Under the pieces are notes generated by a model. It searched no databases. It worked only from the letters and a program-made list of their open reading frames with translations, and was not told where the DNA came from. Below, piece by piece: positions 1 through 10,675 of a DNA stretch of 64,000 bases; positions within the stretch are counted from its first letter, which is position 1; each line of letters begins with the position of its first letter. The position numbers and the translations under genes were made by a program. The stretch lies in contig JALRME010000028.1 in the NCBI GenBank assembly GCA_026120035.1, forward strand, positions 439,255-503,254, given 5' to 3'. This stretch comes from Coleophoma eucalyptorum. Its lineage: Eukaryota; Ascomycota; Leotiomycetes; Helotiales; Dermateaceae.

Positions 1-742
1 TGCTAGCTCGAGGACTAGAGTCAGGAGCATATTACCAAGACCTTGTCGCTGGTATCTTGGCTGAACGGCAAGAATATTCATAACTTAAGAACTTGTTAGT
101 ATATACGTATATCTAGAGTCTGATATATTAACGACAAACAAAACATAATTAAGAAATGTAGATAAGTACGAACAGTAGTCTTTCTCAGGTACAATCCACT
201 TCTTCCTCTCTCGGATTGATCTAGTAAAGAACTCAATAAATAGTTCGTTATTTGATCCGGGTGTATGAGGTTGGTTACGTATAGTCGTTTCGGGATCTGC
301 GGCGTTAGGATCGGGAGTGTGAGGGTATACCCATTTACTGAAAGCGACAATTTCGCTATTAGAAATCCGACTTATTAGCATCTATTTACTATTATATAGC
401 GTATTTGTAACCAGTACCAACAGCTAGACTTCGATGTATCGTAATATATATCAAAATGGTTCTTTATATTCTTTTCAAAATAAAGGCTAGAGTATAATTA
501 GGATAGAATAGATCTAACACATACCCAGTCTCCTCATTTACAGCCTTGAAGTATTTTATTCCAGGTGCCGTAAAGCTCTTCTCGTAAACCTTTAATGAAT
601 TCTCTTTCAATACCTTCTGGTCGGCCCGAGGATGGAAATACATCCAGGCAGGGTCGGTGGCGAATGCTTCATCGAATATGTCTACGCATTTAGACATATC
701 CGACAGTTCGCACGGCATAATTTTGAACTCGGGTGAAGTCAT
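1..742 (-). CDS. GNAT-family N-acetyltransferase, 3' end beyond window
   Basis: Looks like a GCN5-related N-acetyltransferase of the fungal type, which would move an acetyl group from acetyl-CoA to an unknown amine. Three exons can be joined in frame: 525-742, 174-370 and 1-83, with introns 371-524 and 84-173. The N-terminus (start 742, MTSPEFKIMP) is followed by EIVAFSKWVYP, KKWIVPEKDY and then NILAVQPRYQRQGLGNMLL, which carries the acetyl-CoA binding Q-R-x-G-x-G signature (the middle position is Q, giving QRQGLG). The C-terminus lies off the left edge. Seen: the motif and open frames. Inferred: splice sites; the first intron is long (154 nt) and the second uses a weak GTTCGT donor, so a decayed gene remains possible. 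The local DNA is AT-rich. Confidence 0.65.
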
Positions 743-2009
743 ATTATAGCCCTTTGGAGAAAGCTGTGATTCAAAGTTTTGGGAGTTGTGTTACGAAGGA
801 GGTCAAAGGTCGCGATGTGGGAAGAGTCTTCTTTTCAACGTTCTTCTAATCCAGGGAAGATCTAACTTGCACCTGCTCCTTTTAGACAAAGGATGTATTT
901 AGGCAACCGTGTTAATAATCTAAAGGATAAGCAGAGGTGGGGGGTTGGGGGCAGTAAATCATATATATAACTAATTTTCCTCCTATCTAGGTGTGTAGAA
1001 GCTAATCATTCACGTTGCAACGATGAATATCTAGTCTCAATCTTTATAACAGGCTGGTTAGAAAAATCAAATCATTCTTTTCTGCAAGCTGAACATTTCA
1101 CAAGAGTCTGTCATAATCCAATTACAAGCTTTCCTCTCCGCTACTGAGCCAAAAGACTATAGCATTGGGCAAACAACCACTTCAATTGCAATGTACTTAC
1201 GCATCTCACATAATATTATCTCGTCATGTGATCATACTTTCCACAGATCATTCAAGTTCTTGTATTAAGAATGATGCATTTATTGACCTATTTGAACCAA
1301 GAAGAACATAAGCACAAAAGCTAGAGCAAAAGAAGGAATAAAAGTACAAAAGATTACACGCAGGTAATGAAATATCCTTATGACTTCCTACTCCACTTTG
1401 GCTATCAACCGGCAATAAAGTCTCTGAGCACCGACTTCCGTATTAGGTCATACCTCGCGTTCTATCTCCAATCACTCAATCGTTAATTTGGGTTGAGGTG
1501 TAAGATCAGATTACCGAACGCGAAGGCCCCGTAGTTCCCCGTCCGTGAGAATATCGTCTTAGTTGCGGATGTTCGGCATTATATAGGGGAAATTAGCGAA
1601 GCGTTGAAGGACGTCCGAAGCGGGGGAGTGCGAGATACGCACCTACCTTTGTAAGATTTTATGAATAATGACGTATAAGGATGCAGATATGCTCGTTATT
1701 AATAAGGCTTGTTTCGTCTTTTATATAGTAGGGGATATCCTATCAGAGCATTTAGAGTCACGGGACGTGGAATAGAGGGTGGTTGGTGACAGCAGCATAT
1801 TTTGAGTATATCTTCAAAATCGCCAAAGAAGATTCTTGGAGTAACGAATATGTAGTAGTTGGACCTCCATAGTGTAGGCCTGCTACGTATATATAACTTT
1901 TAGTTAGATGACATCAGGTGACAAAACATAATTAAAATCAGGTGACCCCTTAACACCATGAAGTGGAAATTTTACTAAATGTGCTGACGCTGTTTTGGTG
2001 ATAATTAAT
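743..2009. other. AT-rich intergenic stretch, no gene seen
   Basis: No convincing reading frame or family motif was found in this 1.27 kb between the GNAT gene and the NLR 3' end. The DNA is AT-rich with a few GC-richer patches (about 1500-1640). It could hold decayed repeat DNA, but nothing recognisable remains. Confidence 0.5.
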
Positions 2010-5000
2010 TCACTTCGACCAAAACGCAACCAAATCATCAAAATCTTTATCAACGAGATCGACCGCCCTCTTCTTTGGAATCCTCTGCTTCCCAGTCAGT
2101 ATGGTCCTTTCCACGAAAACTTCCGAATACACGCGGAAGCACATGTGAAGTTCCTTATCCGCTTTTTCAATTAAACCCAGGAAGCGTAAAGCACGAGACT
2201 TTTTAAAAGAAGCACGAATCTTTTCGGGCCTATAATTGCTTGACATTGAATATGTCTTGAGCGCATGGTCTAACAGAACTATCGCGGTATCGTACTGGTA
2301 GGAACGAATATTGTGCTCGGCAAGTTTGACAAAAACCGCTGCTGTGCGGTGGTGATTGTTGCCCAGAGTAGATTTATATTGTAGGAGCGCTTTGTGATGG
2401 TAGTTGTGGCTTTCCTCCGAGGAATTTTGGTCGTAGGCTACATTTCCGAGTGCGTGGTAGAACCTTCCTGAACTATTGTCGAGATTGATTAGCTTATCTT
2501 GTTCTGGTAACATGGATCAGGGAGATAACTTACATAAAAGATATTCGATCCTGGATACCATACTTTTCTTCGCGGTCGCGTATTCCCCTCTCGAGGACTA
2601 CAGCAGCTTCGTCCAACCTGCCTTGCAACCAATATGCATAGCCGAGATTCACTAACGGAAGGGATATCAATACTGGCTCATACTGTTCGAGCTGTTCTAG
2701 TAAGTCAATGGATTGTAGGAAGTACTTTTCGCCTTGGATCCAATCCTCCTTAAGCATATAAGTGTTGCCAAGCTCATTACAAGCAAGGCCGAGTCGCATG
2801 TCGTTATGTCCAGTCTTTTTGCCAAGTTCCTTTTGCATCATGTGGTGAAAGCTTCTGAGATTATTCATCGCTTCAACAGCATCATTGGCATCACTCGCAA
2901 TACAACCCCGATTGTGATAAAGCTCTGCCCGGACGTAATCGAGTTGCGCGTGCGTAACTCCTTGATCAGAAAGTGCTTTGGGAGATTCATAAAGCCGGAA
3001 CTTAAGCGACTCGCAAATGGACTGAGCCATATTGTTAAACAGGTTTGACTCAATGGGTCTGCCACGCTCATGTAGGTACCTGATATGAGTTAGTAGAGTC
3101 CGCTGTCGAGCTAAATTTAGAGCTCACCATCCAGCATCTGTAAGTAATTTAGCAAAGTGGTAGTCATCTGAGGTCTCTGAGGATGGGGGGACCGCTGGGA
3201 AAAGGTCTTTCAACTTGGAGATATGCGGAAACAATTCCTCACAGCTTGGCCAACGAGCAATTCCATGACGCCATTCGAAGCTCTCAAATGGCCAAATAGA
3301 TGATATCAGCTTCACACAAGCAACAAGAGTTTGTCTGAACTCTGAATGCCCCATTCGTGCTCTGGCAACGTCTTGGACCAGTCTATGAATGAACAACTTA
3401 TGCTCCTGTTTGTTTTCCGTTACAAGCGAACAAGCTAAAAGCTCCCTTCTCGCGTTCTGGTATTCTTCAATCGTGGCAGGATAGCCAGGAAGATCGATTT
3501 CATTCATGGTGCTTGTAAAGAGCCGCTCTGGGATACCATCCGGGTCAATCATCGACATCACATTCAATAGTTTTCTTCCGTGTTTGAGATTCTCGAACGC
3601 CCAGATAGAGGCAACAGTATGCTCATAACTTAGTGACTTGAGCTCGGTTTGAAGTTGCAACAGCTCCCGCTGACTTTCTCTCTCATTGTAAGAATCCAGG
3701 AATTGACTAAAGCTTAGCTTCTTCGTAATCATGATGCTAGCCATTTGGGTCAAAGCCAGGGGAAGACCACCCAATCGCGTACTAACATTGGTTACGCTTT
3801 CTCTTTCAACATCAGAGATTTTTCTACCAGTTAACATCAATAGGAAGGCAATAGCCTCGTCTGAAGTAAATGGCAGGAGTGGTAACGACCTTGCCCAGGA
3901 GAAAGGATTGCGGCTGGTGATAAGGACAGACCCTGGGCCGTCATACGGCCAGTAATCATTAAGGATATCCGGATCTTGTACGCCATCGTAGATCAGCAGC
4001 CAAGATATAAACTTACGCGGCTTTCTGCTACCATCTATGTCACGAGCTCGTGGATTCACCAGCCAGCGTTTAACAGTCTCACGGGTATACAGGAGGTCGT
4101 TAGCCTCTATAGAGCCTTCAGGGATAAGGTCAAGTAGTATGGCAATCCGTTGAAATCCATGAGCCATCTCATTAACGCTGTCTGCGTTAACCCAGAAAAT
4201 CGCATCAAACTGTTCCTTATACATAAGTGCAAAACGAATAGCCACTTGGGTTTTGCCCATACCACCTGGAGCGCAAATTGCAAATGTGAGTGGATATGTC
4301 ACTGCTTTACCATCCACTGGTTTGGAAGAGGGTTTTGGGCACAACTCCGCCTTGATTGCGTTCAAGGCGTAATTACGGCCAAAAAAGTTCTTATTGAGAG
4401 GAGTCGGAGGCATCATATAGACAGGCAGTTCTGGGCCAGTGCATCGGTCCGCACCGGAGGAAGTGTCGAGATACAGCCTTCTGAGTAGTTTCTGTAAGAT
4501 TGGATCTCTGTCATGGCCAAAATACTCAGGCCGTCGAATGAATCCCCATTCTTCGTCGTATGTCTTCAGAATCACATTGCTGCTAGGAACCGCGAAAGTT
4601 TCAACTTCCCATTCGTTTCCTTGGGTGACCTCCTGAGGCTCGTCTTCAAATTGGAGCGATAAGTCGTCTGCGAACGAAAGAGACGACCTGTCATCGTCAC
4701 TTTCGTGTCCTTCATCTGCTTGCTTAGATGCTTCCTTCTCGCTTGGCGCCTCCTCCTCTACGTTTTCCTGCCACGGTAGGGCTTTCATTGATAGAGCCTG
4801 CAAGTGTAAAGCCAAGTGTTTAGCCACATCTTCCGAAATACTTTTGTCGTACTCATATTTTCGATTAGGGTCCATTCCCTTGGCGGTGATAAGAGTCCTA
4901 ATTTTCTCCTCGGATGGCTCGTAAGCACAAAGAGGACAGGCAGTAAACATGCGTGCAGATGGACCTTGGCTTCGCTTTTTGTACCAAGGCATCTGATTCT

Positions 5001-6448
5001 CTTTAAAACCCCTTGCATGATCAACCCGCATATGATCTTCGAACTCTTGCTCTGTTTCAAAGATACTCGGTTTATGGCCGGCAGCCGTGCAGGTCCATTG
5101 CCTTGTGTGCGTCTCTTGCATATGAGATATCCACGATGCTCGGTCGCGGAATAACCGTTGCACATCTTTACAATCCTCAAATACGCATACATAGGGCTCA
5201 AGATCGTTCAAAACGTGACGTCTGGTGCAGTTTCTGTTAGGGTCGCTTCGTATGCTCTATTAGGGATGATACTTACGTCCATTGTGAGGAGACCGCCTCC
5301 TTCATTGGAAGCATCATACAGCAGTACGGACATTCAAATTCTTTACTGCCGGGGGATGGTTTTGGTGGATTCGGTACTGCAATAGAGGCTTGTTGGGAAA
5401 AGGCACCCGAAAAGACAGTTGGTGTCCTCGATGGTGATTGTTCTAAGATATCTTCAGTCTTTAGTCTCTTCGAGACTTGAGAAGCCGAGGTTTGTGACGG
5501 CAATATCGACTTCAGAAACCTAGTTTGTTGATTCTGAATAGCTTTGATTGGACTTTCAACAATTGTCCTCGCTATGACCGTTGATTCTGCATCCAGAGCA
5601 GAGGAAGGGGATCGTCCTGCTAGAGATGGTGGAGGAAGATAAGGTTTTGTACTGAGTTTCCTCTGGTGATTCTGCCGGTACAGGAAGCGTTTTCTACGCA
5701 AGGTTACCGATTTTGCAAGTCGTTGACAAATGACTGGAGCGGCATCAGGGAATTGATGGGTTATCCACTTTAGTGCAAATTCAGCAAATTGTTCACTAAC
5801 ATCGTTACCTTCTTCGTCTCTGATCACAAAATTTGCCGCCTTGACATTTTGACTTAGGATCGATGGCCGTCGAATAGCCACAGATAATCGATATAAGCGG
5901 TCGATGGTCTGTTCTACCCCATGGAGCCGCCGCTCGAAGGGACTTCGATCTGGATCCACAGATGTCGAAAACGAGCCATCGGTGTCGGAGCCACGGTATG
6001 ATGAGGACAAGACAGAAGACGCTGACGTTGGGTGGAAACCATCGCTGCTAAGGCTGTCTTCGGAGCAGGGTACTGAAATCAAGAGACTTTCGTCATCTTC
6101 AGCAGGCCTAATAGTGCCAGTTGCTATATAAGCATTAGCGACTTTTATCAAAGTTTCTTTGAAGTTGGGGCTCTAGAAACCTCGTCGGATGTAGTTCTTG
6201 AGACTCCTCAAAAGATCAAGCATAAGGTTTCTGGCTTCATAGCTATCGCGCAGTCTATAATCAAGAGATGCGTGTCCATCTGCGAAGACACCAATGTTCG
6301 CTGCCCAAATTTCAAATCGGGCTTTTTGCTCGTCACCATCAAGGTCGGTCGCATTGAGGCGGTCATCCCCAGTAGGCTGCACGGCTACAAGAGCTCCAAA
6401 ATCCGACAAACATTCCGACGCTCGACTTTGAATCTCCAAGGATTCCAT
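2010..6448 (-). CDS. NLR-like NB-ARC/TPR protein with C2H2-like fingers
   Basis: A fungal STAND/NLR-type protein of about 1405 residues. Proposed exons: 6181-6448, 5277-6123, 3128-5221, 2534-3079, 2010-2472. The N-terminal block (residues 1-89) contains ARFEIWAANIGV and ASLDYRLRDS, typical of a large ascomycete family. A Ser-rich linker follows, then Cys/His finger-like segments (FECPYC; VCVFEDC; ACPLC) around residues 355-475. The NB-ARC ATPase has Walker A APGGMGKTQVA (about 690), Walker B WLLIYDG and the VLITSRN element; the C-terminal 330 residues form TPR repeats (ELGNTYMLKEDW, NLGYAYWLQGRLDEAA). Such proteins are thought to sense ligands through TPRs and signal to a death or defence effector. 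Introns 2473-2533, 3080-3127 and 5222-5276 are well supported by frame. Intron 6124-6180 has a weak GTTTCT donor and contains an in-frame TAG; see findings. It is divergent from the DUF7580 gene. Confidence 0.85.
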
Positions 6449-6824
6449 CTTATCAATTAACTGGATATCCCGACTTCCTCGACAAGAAGAGGGAGCAAAG
6501 GGTAGACGGACGAGTTACTGCAAATTAAGCAAGACTCGTTTGAAAAATGGAACTAGAGACAGCCTCATGCTACCACACCATATGCATGTTACAATTGACG
6601 AGGTGTTGTCTTGTGATGCTGACATGAGGGTAGCATGCTAATTCGTGAGGCTGTTCGTTAGGCTCCAACAAGCCTCTCCCCCTCCCTCAATTCATATCGG
6701 GCGAGCCTTTGCGTCCTCTGCGCGATTGCCGCCTTGAGCGCCTCAGTGTTAGTCTACAAAAGGATTTCCATATCTTGAAGCTCTTTGTAAGTGAAGCTCT
6801 CCTTGTTGTAAGCGAGATTTGACC
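6449..6824. promoter_or_regulatory. Shared divergent promoter region, NLR and DUF7580 genes
   Basis: The 376 bp between the start codons of the leftward NLR-like gene and the rightward DUF7580 gene must hold both promoters. It includes a pyrimidine-rich stretch near 6670-6700 (CTCTCCCCCTCCCTC). No specific factor site is claimed. Confidence 0.5.
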
Positions 6825-8676
6825 ATGATTTGCGGTCTTGAGCTAGCGTTCGCAATCGCGCCGTTAGTGGTGACGGCTACAGAACATCACAGGAAGGTGT
6901 ATCGTAAAACGAAACTAGTTGCATCCTCAAGAGCGAACGATGAGGAGCTTGAAGACTTTCTAGGAGAACTTCACGATGAAATATCTCTTCTTGGCCACAC
7001 CCTTCGATGTCTGATTTCTGACCTCGTAGCCCTCAGCGAGACGCAAAGAGAGAAATTGCTGAACCTTGATCAAGAGCAATGGAAGCAGGAAAATGTTAGT
7101 GTTGCATTGAGGAAAAGGCTGGGCGGTGATGCAGAGATCGCTTTCGCAGATATTCTTGGCCGTCTCTTGAAATCTTTGAATGATGTTGTTAGTGAGAAAT
7201 CACTTCGTTTCATCCGTTCTGATGTAGTAAGTGGTCGCTCTCTGGAGCTAATTCATGGCTGATTTAGTTGGCTGATAATAGAGCAACTCAACCGGCTTCT
7301 TTAGGAAGCTTGAAGGCTTTCGTGAGGACATTGCAAATGGAGCTACAGTTCATGATCTTCGGTCTCGGTTTCAGTTCACTACCAAAGAGGAGCGCCGTAA
7401 TAAGAACCTCAAGAAAATTGCCAGATGCAACAAGAAGTTGGAGCGCTTTGTACACGGGAACCCCACTGGCATAATTGTTGAGGGAACGACGAATAGCTCT
7501 CGGCGCAACGCACAGCCTCCTACAAATAGGTCCCGTAGAATGTCCCACGATGCACACAAAAGGATTGCTCGCAACTGGTCTTGTTCTTGCCCGTCACCCC
7601 ACGAAGCAAGGCTGGGCCTTCTGAAATGCTTGATGAACTCAGATAATGCAGATTCTGCCATTAATCTCGATCTGTTAGTGTCTATTGCGAGTGCAGACCA
7701 GGCAACGGATGTCTGGTTAGAGAGCCGCATCAGAATTCTCCTTGACAAGTAAGTTGTCCAACCAGCTATCAGTTTCTCAGATAAGACCCTAATTAACTTA
7801 ATAAATCACAGGGCTGAGCCAGTCAGCGAGCTACTCACTGGAGAAGAAGCAGATAGGCATTCAATGGTCAGATTCGCGGACGAGAAAGACCCTCTTGAGC
7901 ATGAGGCAGCTCCTAAAGATCCACACCGTTACATCGACACGGAACGAGTTTGTGACTTAATCAAAGAAGCCCACAGTAACAAAAGTAGCCTACAACTTGT
8001 CTTTGATGGAGAAAAACTCTGGCAGGCAAGATCGAGCGGAAGCCATGTAGTCCCCAAGCCAGTATCCGGAATTCCTCTCAAAAGCTTACTTGGACCCTCA
8101 AAATCGGCTCGTCTGAAATTAAAGGAAAGCAGAGCTCTCGCCGTCGTTCTCTCACACGCTATTCTTCACTATTGTGAAAGCCCGTGGGTATCGGACAACT
8201 GGAACAAGGAACACATCAACTTCTTCGTCTCTAGCGATGGGCCTGATTTGATGAGGCCGTATCTTTTAACCCAGTTTGAACCTCTGTCGACAATTCCCGA
8301 AGATACATCAGATAACATGTATAGTCATCCAAGTCCAGCTCTGTTGTCCCTTGGAATCTTGCTCCTCGAGCTTAATCTATCTAAACCGATTGAGTCATTA
8401 TGGGACATTGAGGACACAGAGGATGGCATGGAAAGCGCTAATACGAATTGGATCACCGCGGAAAAGCTGCTAGATTCAATGGGAGACGATCTATACGAAG
8501 GTTACCGGAATGCAATTCAAGCGTGTCTAAAGGTTGATTATGTTGGCGTGGATGACAGCCTGTCTCTCAAAGATGAAGGGTTTAGGAAGATGGTGTATGA
8601 CCGAGTTGTACGACCACTGGAAGCTGAACTAGAGAATGGTTTCCATGTTACTCCAGAAGATCTTGGAGTTTTGTAA
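6825..8676 (+). CDS. DUF7580 protein with HeLo-like N-terminus
   Basis: Three exons, 6825-7226, 7309-7748 and 7812-8676, give about 568 residues. The start is the ATG at 6825. The N-terminus (ICGLELAFAIAPLVVTATEH) resembles the hydrophobic first helix of HeLo-like / STAND N-terminal domains, followed by helical charged segments. The C-terminal half carries elements typical of fungal DUF7580 proteins: LAVVLSHAILHYCESPW (about 388-406) and HPSPALLSLGILLLEL (about 453-468). DUF7580 proteins have no established biochemical role; relation to HeLo domains suggests membrane-directed or signalling activity, which is inference. Intron 7749-7811 is certain from frame; the first intron could end at 7308 (AAG) or slightly later because the better-looking TTTAG at 7304 breaks the frame. 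The neighbour NLR starts 376 bp away on the other strand. Confidence 0.8.
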
Positions 8677-8942
8677 GACGTTTTGTTGTAGGGTTCCGTC
8701 TTTTCGGATACACAGCATATCCGACGAGGGTCGGCAGGCGTCAATTGACAGCGAAGACTTGATGTGTTGAATATTCAGATGCTGTAGAAGCAACAAAGCA
8801 CTGTGGTTTTTCAGTGGAAATAACTCAATTGCCCCATTCTAAGTGATACATAGTCACTGATCTATGTATAGGTACTGTTCTATGCCTCGTCTAGGAACGG
8901 CGTTCCAGCCTTCATTCCTTGCTGGCCGTACAGCTCCAAGGC

Positions 8943-9480
8943 ATGCAGAATATGGGGAAAGTTTTTGTTGGGGTGGTGTACTTCGCAGGGGTGTTGTTAT
9001 TTGAGTGGCGAGTACGCGCATCTGACCTATCATATATTACACACAACCCCTCACTTCATTCATGGAGCAGTTTTATATTATCCCAGTTAGGCCTTTCTAA
9101 TTTTTCGTCGCCTTTCTCTCGACCTTGGTACGCAAAAACAGCATTGAAGACCTTCATTGTGGTGTCTATCCCCCCTAGTCGCATCGTGTAAGTTGCCAAT
9201 CCCTTCATGCCACGACATTGCTGACCACAATAGCTCTTTTACACTGCCGTCACTCGCTACAATGCCCAAGCCAGTCATCACGAAATCTCAGCCTTGGATG
9301 GCTATCTTTCAAACTGCTACAGAGTCCAATCACCAGAATGGGAATGCAGAATCATCGGGTCTGCACTACAACTTTACCCAAGGGGAGACAATGGTCATTG
9401 ATGGCTCGGCTCAGAGGGGCAATGGATCTACCGGAGGCCAGTGGACAGTGGAGGCCGAGAGCAACGAGCCCTCGCAGTAG
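8943..9480 (+). CDS. Small hypothetical protein, two exons
   Basis: Not recognised. An open frame from the ATG at 8943 joins, through a well-formed 46-nt intron (9188-9233: GTAAGT donor, CTGAC branch site, AATAG acceptor), to a second frame ending at 9480, giving about 163 residues. The N-terminal part has a hydrophobic segment (VFVGVVYFAGVLLFEW); the C-terminal part is Gly/Ser/Gln-rich and polar. The good intron that keeps the frame open is the main argument; codon composition is unremarkable. It ends 168 bp before the converging oxygenase gene. It may instead be a non-coding spliced transcript or chance. Confidence 0.3.
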
Positions 9481-9647
9481 AGCAAACGGTTGGAGAGTGG
9501 ATATTATTGGATCACCATGGCCATGGCAACTTCTCGTAGATTCAAATAAAATACTCAAAACAATCATCTTCTGCGCACACTCCCTCGTCGTGAGAATAAG
9601 CTTTTGACATACCCACAGTCACCGGCGCCTGATGTACCCATCCCCAC

Positions 9648-10675
9648 TTAATCGGACCCATCTTTCTCTGCTCCATAATAAACCAATGCGCGCAACTCGA
9701 TGCTCTCTCGGGGCACTCGATCTCCAGAGGACATCTCAGGAAGAGGAATTGCAACATGTGGCACTTGTGATGTCAGTAGTTTATCACAACCAATAGTGCT
9801 AGCATTTACTTACCGGGTACGGCTTCAGGCTTCGTATCTGCCTGTAGGAATAACCAGGCCTCGTTTGGCATTTGATCCCTCACGTAGAACCATTCCTGCT
9901 GGTCGGTATGATAAACTTGCATGTTTTCGACAACATAGTCGGGGTAGACGAGATCGCAAGGCTCTAGGTCTTTGATAGGATCAACGGACTTTGCGGAGCA
10001 CATAGCAAGAGGCCAATCTTTCACTGGGCCTTTTATTGGCTTCCATACGCTACGATTATTTTAGCAAAGGTGCAGTCTAAAAGATTCGCCAGTAGCTTAC
10101 TTGACACATTGTACTCGATACTTGAGCATGTCCTCCGCCTGCTCTGGATTAAGTCGCCTGACCATGGACACTACCCACTCTAGTGTTGTATCTGGCAGCT
10201 ATTAGACCTCTTCCCACGTCCAATGCGTTCAACAATTTCACACCCAGAAGATCACAGACTCACCGATATGGACGACCGATGTGGGCTGATCGTATTCATA
10301 TAACTCTCCCGTCGCAATTGGAAAATTTACATGGCGCCTACGAACTCGATGCTCGAATATTTGCACCTTTTTGGCGCCGAAGTAGTTCAATAGATGGTGG
10401 GAGACCTCTTTCAAGTATATGTTCTTGATTCTTTCTTCGGAGTTATAGTCGTCGTACTTCATCTGCGACTGGAGTTGGAGCACAGTACACCCTTCTTTCG
10501 CGAACGACGGCAGTCCCGATTTGCGCACATCTTGAACGTCGATCGGGTGCTCTTCGAGCTTCGTGCTCTGGCGCGGGAATCCTTCAGGAGGAGGGAAGCG
10601 GAGGGAGTATGGTTTCTCGGTCTTGTATGCATCAATTGGCGAGAGGAAGTGCGCCTTTGTACGAATAATGTCCAT
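9648..10675 (-). CDS. AsaB/CmcJ-type oxygenase (GA4 desaturase family)
   Basis: Four exons (10264-10675, 10101-10191, 9814-10049, 9648-9763; introns 10192-10263, 10050-10100, 9764-9813) give 284 residues, the usual length of this family. Family landmarks appear in order: VQIFEHRVRRR, VVHIDTT, VNVWKPIKGPVKDWPLAMC, YPDYVVENMQVY, WFYVRDQMPNEAWLF, VPHVAIPLPE and PRESIELRALVYY. The H-x-D in VVHID and the later His in VPHVAI fit an Fe(II)/2-oxoglutarate binding triad, with the Arg of RESIELR as co-substrate anchor; that assignment is inference from the fold family. Members act as hydroxylases or desaturases in secondary metabolism, with variable substrates. The H-x-D Asp codon is completed across the first splice junction, which supports that intron. 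No biosynthetic core enzyme is seen nearby. Confidence 0.85.

Noticed and set aside
5904..6460. Plus-strand frames in the NLR 5' region
   Set aside because: Antisense shadows of the NLR N-terminal exons.
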